Origin: Eumeta japonica | Taxonomy: Eukaryota > Arthropoda > Insecta > Lepidoptera > Psychidae | Assembly (NCBI GenBank): GCA_005406025.1 | Contig: BGZK01000087.1 | Span: 248,001-312,000 of the forward strand | Length of the DNA: 64,000 bases | Reading direction: 5' to 3' | Shown: positions 22,740-33,984 of the stretch, in pieces | Layout of the letters: every line of letters begins with the position of its first letter | Position numbering within the stretch: position 1 is the first letter of the stretch | Made by a program: the position numbers and the translations under genes | The notes under the pieces: model-generated | The model's database searches: none | Seen by the model: the letters and a program-made list of their open reading frames with translations, nothing else | What the model was told of the DNA's origin: nothing

Positions 22740-25700
22740 CACGCCCGGACATAGCCGTGTAAGCTATTCACATGATATTTTAATACGATAACTGCCCGCG
22801 TCAGTCCTTGGGCTTCACAATATACTTTCTACCGTTGTAGGTCGCTTATTTTCTTGGTAACTTCAGCCGTCGACAGATTTCGTTCTTGCTATAAATATTA
22901 CTCGGTCAAGTATGGGATGCAATCATTAAAACGTAATCAACATTACGAAAAAAACTCTTTGCTGTGATACGAAGTGCTCGGGTCACCATTATCTACTTAT
23001 GGATTACTATAATCTTACTATCTATCGGCTTGATTTCTTTGTACGTGTCAAAATGAATGGTGTCAACAACAAAAAAATTGAATAACATCTTCATTAATAT
23101 GGCCGCCAAACCTCCTGTTCAAGTGTTAAAAACTTATTTGGTATGTTTTGTAAAAGCTTGTCACTAATTTTTTAATCGAGAGCGTTAGTTACTTTTAAGT
23201 TGTAACTTAAAATTAACTCAACGCTTAAATTTAAAAATTGAGTGAAAAATAAGGGTAGCTATAACTTTAGGTAATGTCGTTTACAACTTTAAATACATAA
23301 TTTCTTTTCCATTTATTCTGACAATTTCTCAAAAAATGTTTAATACTAAACAGTCCGTGTTTTAATAAGTACAATGTCACTGAAATCGGACGAAAATTAA
23401 CAAATTTAGAAAAAGCATATTAAGTAATACTACAATTGTGGCCGGGCAGGCGCACAACAAGCCGAGCACACGACCTAACAGCGTTCTGAAGTCGCTACGA
23501 AAATAAGCATGTTTGCGGGTATCAGGCTCCGTCAAAGATTTGAATAGAAAACGTGAAGGATGAAGAGAATGTCATAAGTTTTTAAATATTTTACAACTTT
23601 TGTACTGAACCGAATAGCATCTGTTTATTTCTGGGTTCTACAATTGAGTCCGAAGATTGACCGACAGGAATCAATCGTCAGCCACCCTCGAGAAAAAGCT
23701 TAAGCTGCGAGCGATCGCTTGAAAAGTCATCTAATGATCGTTTCTGGCCTGTCTGTCCATCAGTTCTGTCCATCGATACAAAGTGTCCGTTCTCCTAATA
23801 ATCTCATTGAGAAAAGCTGGCCGCAGGTTATTTAGAGAACTCGAGTGCGTGTCTCACTCGTGCGCCCGAAGGCCCCGCTCTGATGAGGAGGATAATCATG
23901 ATATCATCTAAGCTAATAGGCGTTAAATAAAAACATTAGGATTCAATGTTTCTAATTTTATTGCCACAATTTTCATTTTTTCCTTTTGCAAATATGATAA
24001 GATATATTATTTTCGAGTACTATAGACTATGAATTATTCTAAAAACTAGCATTGACCTATGGTTTAGCCTGTACGTTGTAGTGTGCGACAGCCATCTTAT
24101 TTTGATCCAGTTATTTCGCTTACAACCCTGTACTTTCGCGGATTTCTTAATTTTTTTTAATTTTTAATCCTTAACGAGATCTATTAAATTCTGAATAGTT
24201 TCTATTTCTAAGGGAGCAAAACCACCGCGTTTCCAATTATATATAAATTTAACTGCATTTCATTGTGCAGGCCAATCTTGAAAACCACGGCAAATATTTC
24301 GATCAAAATGTTATGAATGGGTATTTTATAATAAACCAAATAAAGACCGAAAGCTTTTTATTCCTTCAACGAGAAAATTCAGGAAGTTGAAAAATCTATT
24401 TGTCTATGTTAGTAGTGATGCAGAATAGACGAGGGTAACTGACGCGCAGGGTGCACAGGAGACTGCCCGCTCAACGGAAAAATAGCCAAGAAAATTCAGT
24501 TCAGCAATGTAGCAACAGAAATAGTCTGTTATCAATAGCGAGGTACTTATGCGCCAAACACAGACTAAAACCATTGTGCTAAAGCGGAGCCGGGTCCGAA
24601 GGAGACGCGGGTATTGGGATCAGACCGTGAGATTAGTTGTGCTTATGTAAAAACTAGATACAATAGTTGTCTTAGCTTCTTGAGTGAACAAGACGATCGC
24701 AAACGGAACAGAATAAGAATTATATTCCATGAATATGTATCTGGAGGGCGTATAATATATGATCGATGTAGTAAACCATCGTAATATAGGGCGGAAACAG
24801 GGTCGGACCTCAGAACGAGACTCGCGTCGTCACTGAGGGCGGGGACGAAGTCGGGACTCACATTTGTATCGAAACGCAAACCTAGAGCATAACCAGGATC
24901 AGGGTAGTGATTAAAAGAAATACCTTTCTATATAAAATATGAACAAAATAGTTGTATACGAGTTGATAGCTTAAATTTAGTATAATCAATACAATAGTAA
25001 AATATTAGTGCATAAAACCTTAAAGTATTATCGCTCAAATATCCATTAAATCTATTGTATTATTATTTATTTATTTGTTGCACTTCTCAATTGAAAACAA
25101 ACGTACTTATATTTATATCTAAAAAACATATAATGCATTTAAATTTATTTTTCTTCAATCATTCTTTTGTATATATATTTTTATCGTTTTATCAGTAGTT
25201 TTACGTATAAAAATTCGTGTTATCACGTCATACAATCTATGAAAATATCAGTTCACTATATCTTATCGCGTGCGCGATTGGCGCACTGATGACCCCAGCT
25301 AAGCACTAGGATTTGGTTTATCTTTTACGCGTACGGAACTCTAGAATTTTTAAGTTTATCTTGTTTACTTCATGTTTCTATTTTGGTCTGGTGGCAGATA
25401 ACAGAACTATAAATCCGGAGCTACGCCTCCTATCAATGACAAATTTAACATAATCTGATTCACAAGTGGAAAATCGTGTGACTATCTAATGCGTGTTAAA
25501 ATACGTATAATGGCGCACTGGTAAGTGCGGTAAGTAAGTAGATCTCAAATAACGCGCAACACTCTAAAGCCCGCACAAAACGATTGCAAAAGTTTTTAAC
25601 GATTATATGTTCCAAAAATGAGTCTAATTTTAAGGGTCAATAGCGGTGCATTAAAACAAAGTTTTTTCCAATTTTTAACTAACGTCAATTAACCCGCACA

Positions 25701-26220
25701 ATTACAATTCGTTTAATTACGCTATATATTCATGGTTATGTCACCTTACTCTATACCGAATCACAACTTTTTTGTTCTGCAGTTTCTGAAAAAACAGATT
25801 ATCACACACGGGTAAACAGACAGATAATTATTAGCCATTAAGATTCCGGTTTTAATTTGGTATGCGGAACCCTAAAAATTATAATGATGAATAAGTGTTT
25901 ATTGTTTTTTTTATCGTTATAATCCTTAGGTCTGAAAACCTTATTATATAACACTACTAAAATTTTATTTATTATTTTTATTTTAAAATTTATCTAAATG
26001 ATTTTTTCATTTTCTTGATATTCAAAAAAACACTAAAATATACGTAATTTTTGTACCGGTGAACGAAAAACGCCTAATTAAATCCAAAAAAAAAGATGTA
26101 ATTAGACTGTTTTGCGATCTATTAAAGGCATGCGTTGTGTTTGCGTCAATCGGGTGAGCTCCGATCGAGAAATAGTTTCATTATGACACGACAGGCCCTC
26201 GGCCTTCTGAAATCGTATTT
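22740..26220. other. Intergenic stretch, no gene recognised apart from the 24.6-kb repeat
   Basis: Only short ORFs occur. GC-richer patches at about 23440-23500 and 23690-23890 show no open frame of interest. The purine-rich repeat at 24585-24900 is listed separately. Confidence 0.35.
24585..24900 (+). repeat. Degenerate purine-rich hexamer-type repeat
   Basis: Words such as GGAGCCGGGTCCGAAGGAGA, GGGTATTGGGATCAGACC and GGGCGGGGACGAAGTCGGGA recur irregularly. The texture matches 9400-9830 and 38175-38540 but is more GC-rich. The antisense 78-aa ORF is a product of the repeat. Confidence 0.5.
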
Positions 26221-26267
26221 CAGTAAGAGAATCAGGAGGTCCATGCCAAAGACATGAAATCGTTTGA

Positions 26268-26336
26268 ATGTATACTTATACGTATAAGTATAAGTATACG
26301 TATATGTATACGTTTAAGTATACGTATACGTATATT
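26268..26336. repeat. Alternating purine-pyrimidine (TATACG)n-type tract
   Basis: About 68 bp is built almost only of GTATAC, ATACGT and TATAAG words and is largely self-complementary. Such a tract could form cruciforms or unusual helical structure. The overlapping ORFs on both strands (Ile/Arg-rich) are caused by it. Confidence 0.85.
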
Positions 26337-26414
26337 ACATAACGATGTATTGTGGCGAAAAATATTTAGTGAGCAGAACCCAAAAACGTATGTGCAGCAG
26401 CAATTTAACATCGT

Positions 26415-26470
26415 ACGTCCATTCGAGTGTACCACGGGAATCACTCCTTGGTCTATCTCTGTTTTTACGG
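26415..26470 (+). mobile_element. Possible tiny LINE reverse-transcriptase remnant
   Basis: GTACCACGGGAATCACTCCT then TGGTCTATCTCTGTTTTT parallels the LINE RT motif-B coding sequence at 35880-35918 (GTACCGCAGGATTCAATGCT then TGGACCATTTCTATTC). The implied motif is a worn VPQGSxLGPxLF. Only about 50 bp match, so support is weak. Confidence 0.3.
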
Positions 26471-26569
26471 TTTCTGTCCACGGCTTATCTCGCAGACTGT
26501 TAATACTCGAAACCTATAGTATGGTCTGGGTACGTATATTAAACATGCCGACAAAGTGGTGGAAATAAA

Positions 26570-28270
26570 ATATAAAGATATAAAGTTTTGGTTGCTTCAC
26601 CTACATGTAAGTGGGATGAACTTTCTTTCCCGTCTACCCCACGTTGTGGGGTATCGTTAGATAGCTCATTCAAAGACAATAAACCGGGTTTATGAAAACC
26701 ATATTTCGTTTTAGGTTTCAGTTTGAAAAATGTTAAGCTTTAAAGTGCTAATTTGGTAGTCAAGAGCCCTCTATCTGTCAACTATATGTTAAAAGGTTAT
26801 GTTTGGATATGTGACAAAATTCACGACAATAATGTACATACACCAAATCATTGGGAAAAATACCACAGTTGAATAGACTACAAATTAACGAGTAACAGTC
26901 GAGCATTAAAAAATATACTTAGAGAAATAAAAAGCAAAATTCCGTACAAATTCCTTTGAAACCACTTAAATGACGTTGTTGCTCGTATAATAGTTGATAA
27001 ATAATTTTTTGAACTATATAAAATTATGAAACTACCAAATCATACCGTCAATCATTAACACGGGTCCTATATAGGTTCGTTTTCAGACATTGTTAACCAG
27101 TAAACCGTGAACTCAATTAATAATTTTATAATATCAAACAAAAAATCCCTTTCCACCCCCGTATATTGTGATGAGCAACAACTGTGGGGTAAGTGCGCGT
27201 GTCGCGACGTGTTTTTGGCTGTTTTTTTTATTAATATAAAAACTTTTTTAAACCATACTAATTATATTAATATATGCATAGACTCTTAAGGCCTCATTCA
27301 AGACTTACATGAAATAGTAATATAATAAAGGAAAGAAGATATTTTTTTTATAACTACATAATAATGGATTTCTGATAACATGATTATTTTATATTTATAT
27401 CTGTTTTAAAAAAAAAATAATTTGACATCACGACGTTCTGTTTGGACGTTGAGCGCCGCAACTAGTAAGCATGTCATAGGCAACCGGTAATTTGTATTTG
27501 CTAATGCAAATTTTAAAAAATTAAGTGCATTTCATGTGGTTATATTTGTAATTCATTCGCAGTGCTAAAAAAGTGATAAGTAATAAAATCAAAAAACATA
27601 AGAAATATGCAGTCCTATTGGGATTTGAACTTTTTCTTAAATTTTCCTGTATTATAACTAACTCTACGTTAAACAAAGTTTTAATTTATTTTTCCGGTCA
27701 ATTAAACATTTTTACATAAGCATAATTCATTTCTTATAATTATTTTCATTTTAGTGCATTATTTTAAAAAAAAACATGAGAGTGCTTAACCGTCCATCTA
27801 TTGGTGCATTTACCTAAAGTTGTACATTTTAAATACGATTCAAAAACAAAAATAAAATAAAAAGAAATACCATGAACAACATTTAATTACAAGCTAAACA
27901 TATAACAATCAGGGCGCGTGTGACCTTAACAGTGACCTCTGAAATATCATTGAATTTAGTTTTAGAGATCAAATCTTTAACCATTTGGTAGCCTCAGATA
28001 AGTGTTTACAATAATAATATAAAGGAGACCACCCGACCATGAGCGTTGAGCAAAGAAGACAAAAAATACCAAGCAACTATTTACAACATTAAGTAGGTTC
28101 AGCTAATACCTTTCAATATTTAATCTTCCTAATATTCATAATCAAATATCTAATCGTTCTGATCAATATGACGCAGCTTCGTTAAGTAGACAGTTGTTAT
28201 AGATAGATACTCTTGTATTAAATAATCAAGTTACCTAACTTCATTATTGATCGGGCTATACTTCCCGTGT
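26570..28270. other. Intergenic stretch, no gene recognised
   Basis: AT-rich DNA with short ORFs only. Nothing in either strand suggests an exon series or a known repeat boundary. Confidence 0.35.
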
Positions 28271-28284
28271 ATATTTTGCATGGA

Positions 28285-28405
28285 CTTATATGACACTAGT
28301 CATTCCCCGCAACCCGCGGGTGCTCATGGGTGGCGATGACTATCTACTCACCAGTGACCCGAACACTCGTTTGCCCTTTTAAATCGTATAAAATAAAAAA
28401 ACGGT
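28285..28405 (+). repeat. SINE or LINE 3' tail
   Basis: GGTGGCGATGACTATCTACT then CACCAGTGACCCGAACACTC then GTTTGCCC, followed by TATAAAATAAAAAA, matches the general form of a 3' tail (CAxCAGGTGxCCCGTxTGCTCGTTTGCC) that is very common in moth and butterfly genomes. I recognise the pattern but cannot name the family with certainty. Confidence 0.5.
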
Positions 28406-28429
28406 CAATGTCAGAGCATACTCAATGTA

Positions 28430-28960
28430 AGATTTCGAAATCGGTTTCTACTAAGAAACGCATTACAGAAGTAGGTATGTCGACTATTACTATTAAATTA
28501 GAGTAATTTAAAATGCACCAGCAAGAGTCTATCTTCATGGCACTTACGTCCTTTTTTTTCAGAAGCGCAGTTTTTCGGCAATAACTCAATACATTCGACA
28601 TGATCAAAATAATTTTCTTTGAAGTTATTTATTAAGCTTTACACTCGTAATTTGTTTCATATTTTTGGAACATTTTAAACAGTTTAAAAAATAAAGAAGG
28701 GCGACACAATTTATACTACTTTCAGAACGATTATTTCCGAAACCATTCGACTGATCAAAAAAATGTTTATAAACCTTACAGTGTATTTATAAAAACTATA
28801 TGCAATACGTTGATGGTTGCTGAAAAAATTTTCAGTTTCTTTTACATGTATGGTGTACCACCCCCATAAATATTTATTTTTGTTATTTAACTATCAAAGC
28901 AGGTAGGGGCTTATACAAGACATCCATACTATAAATTTTAACATAGATTTTAAAGTTTTT
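28430..28960 (-). repeat. Dispersed repeat, inverted copy of the 42.2-43.0 kb element
   Basis: The plus strand here (GTAGGTATGTCGACTATTAC, CATGGCACTTACGTCC, TTTTTCGGCAATAACTCAA, TCGACATGATCAAAATA) matches the reverse complement of about 42640-42820 in the same order. Copies in both orientations show mobility. The 61-aa ORF on the minus strand lies inside the repeat. Confidence 0.75.
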
Positions 28961-28979
28961 CAGCAGTAAAATGCCCGTG

Positions 28980-30390
28980 ACTTAAAAACAGACGTATTTG
29001 ACATGACGAAACTGTAAGGATTCCGTTTTTGCCATTTTACTTCCAGATCTTAAAAATCGATTCACCAATTATCGCATTTCCTGAAGAAAATTGGGCTTAT
29101 CACAGTGGTTTCCCAGACGCTTATCAAAAAAAGAATTCCCACAAATCTTTGAAACAAAAAATCAACTTAACACAATTAAAGAGCTCCGCCGCAAACTGAA
29201 TTATGTTGATCTAACGAAAACTTTATTGTAGTAACCTAAAGAAAATACATCATACTATTTAATAAACGTATTTAGTTTATGTTTGAAGGACACTACTAAT
29301 ATTGTCAAATTTAATAAATATAACAGTGGCTTCTTTATTTGGAAATATCAACAAGAAAAAGTTTGGACACAATTCTCTTTGAACCAAACGAGTGGACTTA
29401 AAACAATTTCAAACAATTAGGTCTTACACAGCAAATCACGTCCAGGTAATTGGCTTAATTCGCCTCACGTCCATTAAGCTGTTGTGCACTGCGCTCATGA
29501 ACTGAATTATTAGAAGTACAGAACGTTCGGAGAAGGTTCGAAATGTGCCCGAATCGAGGTATCGGTACTGATGAATCGCTTATTTTTGCAATTAGTGCGT
29601 TCACAAACCGAGTGCAATCAACCACAGTGCTAAAACGGTTCCGTATTAAATCATCGTATCTATGGTTAACAACAATATGCTATAGAACATTCAGCGCGTA
29701 CTTGACGTTACAGAGTATGTGTCAAGCAAAACAAAAACATTACCATATTACACGATTGGTTTGAAATGAAAGTTGTTGAGGATACAACACAATTTTCATC
29801 ACAGATTTATATTCACTTTCGCATTGAATTGAACTCAATCGAGATAGCCGCATCTTTTCTGTAGAGACAATATCATTAGATACTGTAAAGTACTTAAAAC
29901 TGCTCCTAACTCAATTATGTCAGATTATGAACATGACTCGGTTTGTGCCAGAGCTTCTCAATTTAACAGATGATAAGTTAATTTAATATAGGATTGAACG
30001 ACATTGAAAATGTTCAAGATAATTGCTTTTATATTATGTCCTCTTGAATATTCAACGATCTAGTAGAGTTATAAATGAAAATAGGCTCGGTTCATTTTGA
30101 TCAAAACTGATTCCGGATCCATTTAAATGTTAAGACATGTTGTTCAAAAAAATTGCTTACTTACGAGAAAAGCTCGAATCATTTTCTAAACACCGATATT
30201 AATTTTGAGGTTCTACACATTGCCTCATGTGCACTTAAAATATATGAAAATTATCAGATACAAAACCTCTTAGACTGGTTTACTCGATTGTTTCCATAAC
30301 CTGAAGTCATGTGGCATCCCGATCTGTAGACGTGCCATGGTTCAGAGTCGTATATAGATAGTTATAGAATTTTGTGTTGCAGAAGAGAGG
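28980..30390. other. Intergenic stretch, no gene recognised
   Basis: A 73-aa plus-strand ORF at 29543-29764 has slightly better composition than its surroundings but no recognisable domain, acceptor or donor. Nothing else stands out. Confidence 0.3.
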
Positions 30391-30399
30391 TACTTGGAT

Positions 30400-31360
30400 G
30401 ATTCACCTCGAGTAAGTTTAGTTATTTATAAAAAATCTGTAAAATGGTTGACCTTGCAGAACATCCCTAAAACTTTTTGCTATGATGTTCATCAAAGTGT
30501 CTTTGAGCTTCTTGTGTTCTAAATATTGTTTATGAGTTTTGAACTCAAAAATTTGAAAGACAGTTGATTTTGTAGGCCATCCCTGAAACTCCTTACTTTT
30601 TAAAGCTCAAAGTGCTGACAAGTAATGGAGCTGCTTATTAAGCACATCATACTCAAAAGGTAGATTTTATAACTTTTTCAAACTCTTCAAGCTCAAGAAT
30701 ATAATTCTAATACGCTATGATCCCGTCCAGTTCAAAGATCTATATATGACAAAAAAAAGCATTATGTTTTTAATTTTCAACTATTTTATCATTCGAACAC
30801 CTTGTTCGATTTTCATCTGCTTTATAACATCTAACGCAGTTTTTAACAAAAAAAAAACCGATTACCTAAATGTCAATCCATTAAGAATTTCATGTATCAC
30901 TTCTCTAACAATATATTTTGAATAAATCAACCAATTCTGGTGCATTTAACAACTATCAACGTTGTTTTCCAAGAAGACAACTAAGTTCATTTTGAAATCT
31001 ATCGGTAAAGCAGTTGCAAAACATTGTAAATAAAAAAAATCTCCAATGATATCAACCGATTTTCATCTAATTTGCTTCAATCGATGTGATTACTCGGGGA
31101 AAAGAACAGGTTAGATTTTGGTATCGATCGGTAGAGTGATCTAAAAGTTATTTATAAAATATATGGAAACTTTTTTTGTGACTTCGGCAAAATCTTCCAG
31201 GTGAAATTAGTACAACTTTTCAAAAAGTTAACTTGACTAGACCCCTTTCGAAGGTCGCAAACTGCATTTCGATCGGTTAACTTGTGTAAAAGTTATAAGA
31301 GGTCTCATCTACACACAAACCCACGCACGCACGCACACACAAATCTCAAAAAATATTTAG
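30400..31360. repeat. Noncoding dispersed repeat with internal subrepeats
   Basis: Near-repeats of AAAATGGTTGACCTTGCAGA then ACATCCCTAAAACT (30440-30475) and ACAGTTGATTTTGTAGGCCA then TCCCTGAAACT (30560-30592) are followed by blocks with AACCGATTTTCATCTAATTT and ATCGGTNNNNNNGT words. The region ends with an (AC)n-type run at 31312-31342. This is the usual texture of moth/butterfly noncoding repeats. Boundaries are not fixed. Confidence 0.45.
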
Positions 31361-31369
31361 TAACCGCCA

Positions 31370-32350
31370 TTGTTTCTATATTCCAGATTTAATTGCCCTA
31401 ATTTAATTGACATATTTCAACAATTAATCAAAGAAGTCGTTTACATGTTCCTGGTCCCGACATTTTAAGAAACGTCGTAGCTAACTTCTTCGCGGTGTTC
31501 TTTTTGATCAACTTATGAATGCTACAGCACTGTACAGCACAGAACAATACATCTTCATATTTCCATATCGTAAAAGCGATTAAAAGCACAATGTTATAAA
31601 TACCGAATAAACTACCCGAACAAACAAGCCGCGCATAAACGCAGCATAAATTTGAACTACTTAAGTAAATAAATATTTGTGAGGTAGTTTCGCTGAAACT
31701 GGCAAGTAACAAAATTGACTTTAATTTTAAATTTTACTGGATTTACTTGTTTTGTTTATATCGTGGGATCTATATATATATATATTTAATTAATATTTTT
31801 AGAATGTTGCTGCATAATTCTGTGTTTGTTTGAACGTTTGTTTGTTCGTTTAGGTCAATAGTTAAGCAGTACGTTTGCGCACGGGGTGCCCGCTCGTTAG
31901 GATCTCTAATAGCATTTGTATTTTATTATTACTTTACTTTTGTAATGTAATTAATTTTTAATGTACGTAATTTATTTTATTACAAGTTTTGTGAACTCTC
32001 AATAGCAGTACAAGTGTCTATTGCTAGATATATTGCAGCTTGGTGTCCTTGATTAACACCGATTCCAAAAATGACAATAATTGTAACTACATTATATTAT
32101 CGTAATAATTTGATTGACTTTTAAATAGTCTAATATTTTTCATTCCATTTTACATAGCAGAACTCTAAAAATATTTTGATCATTGTTTGTTATTCATAGG
32201 TATGTGTTGAGTTAAATTTGAAGTGGGTAGGTACTAACCTACTTTCTTGCTTGGTAGACACATAGATCGTACCTACATATTAATGAGTAAAAAAAGTAAG
32301 TTGATTATTAAGTTGTAGAAGAATACGCAGTCATTTTGTTACTTTTTAGT
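31370..32350. other. AT-rich stretch, no gene recognised
   Basis: A 94-aa minus-strand ORF (31712-31428) is Leu/Ser/Cys-rich with no identifiable family or splice context. A short (TA)n run lies near 31770. Confidence 0.3.
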
Positions 32351-32359
32351 GCATATTAA

Positions 32360-33020
32360 TTAGTTTTGGAATAGGTTTGTTTTGAAGTCGGTTTTTTCTT
32401 GTTAAAATTTTTGATTATTTTTTGATTTTTTGTAAATGTGAAGTACACCAACAATTTTTTTTGAATATGGGTAGACCCACTGAACGTGCTGCTCGTAAAT
32501 TTCACCTTAACTGTAAGCCGTTAAGAGTTCAATTGATCATCATATTCGACTACGACAATTATTTGACCATAATTACCTTACGGTAGATGATTCAAATATC
32601 ATAATAGTCTATAAAATATTCGGCTGAGTATTGTTAATTTACTCCAAAGAATTGAAGAGTTCCGTTACTTTGTCACGCATCCCATAACCAGAACCTAACC
32701 AAACTCTCATGAAACTACCCTTGAAGTACATCCTTTCTAATTAAAAAAGAATCTTTAAAATCGGTTAGCGTGATATTGAGTTATTCGTCCATTTGTCGTG
32801 CACCTACTTAAAATGCAAATTTTAGATTTATATGACTTTCTCGTGGATACTATTGTCAAAACTGAACCAAATTGAAATGGAACCACACGGAAAGCACCAG
32901 CTTTTAAATGAAAAAAGAATTATCAAAATCGGTTCACCCAGTCGAAAGTTATGAGGTAACAAAAATAATATGGTCGAACCTTCTTCTTTCTTTTTTTAAT
33001 TTTGAAGTCGGTTAAAAATT
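32360..33020. repeat. Dispersed repeat with GAAGTCGGTT ends
   Basis: TTTTGAAGTCGGTTTTTTCT (32380-32400) and TTTTGAAGTCGGTTAAAAAT (33000-33019) bound about 0.6 kb. Between them lie two related subunits with AAAAAAGAATCTTTAAAATC and AAAAAAGAATTATCAAAATC, each followed by GGTTAGCG or GGTTCACC. No ORF is present. The element class is unknown. Confidence 0.55.
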
Positions 33021-33064
33021 CAGAATTACTTAAATCTATAACCTTTTATAAATAAAAATTTAAT

Positions 33065-33328
33065 GAAAAGGATTCTGAGTGTCAAAGTCTGCTGCAACAA
33101 ATGCAACATTTGCTCAGTAATTTAATGGAATTAACGACACAGGTTGAGTTGCTCAAGAAAATTAAAAATTTGAATGTTAACAAACTATTGTATGACATTT
33201 TGCCGAATGAGAATTCAGATTGGACGAGGCCCACACAAACGAAACAGATGAGCAATTCTGTCCACGCCGCTGTGCCTCGCCAAGGTCGGGACGCGTCTCC
33301 GCGCGACACGCGGTGGGCCGAGATGTAG
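33065..33328 (+). CDS. Unidentified ORF with a heptad-like N-terminus; possibly part of a retroelement
   Basis: The frame is open from about 33065 and includes SLLQQMQHLLSNLMELTTQV (about 33080-33140), a leucine-rich amphipathic stretch. It then reads KKIKNLNVNKLLYDILPNEN and a Gln/Arg-rich tail to TAG at 33326-33328. GC content rises sharply across 33220-33420. The fragment could be a LINE ORF1 or gag remnant upstream of the LINE at 34 kb, or an orphan exon. The opposite strand has a 113-aa ORF over the same DNA, and I cannot decide between them by sequence alone. Confidence 0.25.
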   Translation, partial: EKDSECQSLLQQMQHLLSNLMELTTQVELLKKIKNLNVNKLLYDILPNENSDWTRPTQTKQMSNSVHAAVPRQGRDASPRDTRWAEM

Positions 33329-33984
33329 CGTACAGCGACGAGTTCAGAACGTCGATGGGCCCGCAGCTCAACCGCCGTGTAACCGGGAGAAACGCACTCA
33401 ATACCTGTATGCCGGGGCTTCACACCATATTATAATGGAGAAAAACTGCTAAAACGTATTTCCACTCTAATATAATAATTATAATTTTAATCAGTAGTAG
33501 GGAAAAGACTGACTCAAAAGGTATAGTTAACTGTTTCTCAAAATTAAATAGTACCGAAAATGTAAATAAAGTAACTTTGTTCGCTTTTCCATTCAGCCAA
33601 AGCAAGTCACAAAAAGAAAATAAATATGGATATAAGTTGAATATTAATATTCATACATTGACATGTCATCATTTCAATAAATTTCATTTCAAAGACACTA
33701 ATAAAATTATTGGTAAATATTTTTTTGACAAGAAGGAATTACATCCTTAGAAATTTATTTTACAAGAATTAGCGGAGTCGCCAAGTTATTTTATTATCGA
33801 CACGTCCAGTTCCATGGACAAACAATTATGTGCTTCTATTGAAGCATTTGACGTCGATGATAATTTAAATTAGTTTATAAGACAATACAGAATACCTCGT
33901 ACAATTTTTCGACATTATTCCAAAATTGTAATAACTCAAAAACAAATGAAAAAAATAATAATGTTTTACGAGCATGGGAGACTC

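Noticed and set aside
33082..33423. 113-aa minus-strand ORF, one of the longest in the window
   Set aside because: It overlaps a plus-strand frame with better protein-like composition, spans a local GC-rich patch that removes stop codons on both strands, and shows no domain or splice sites.
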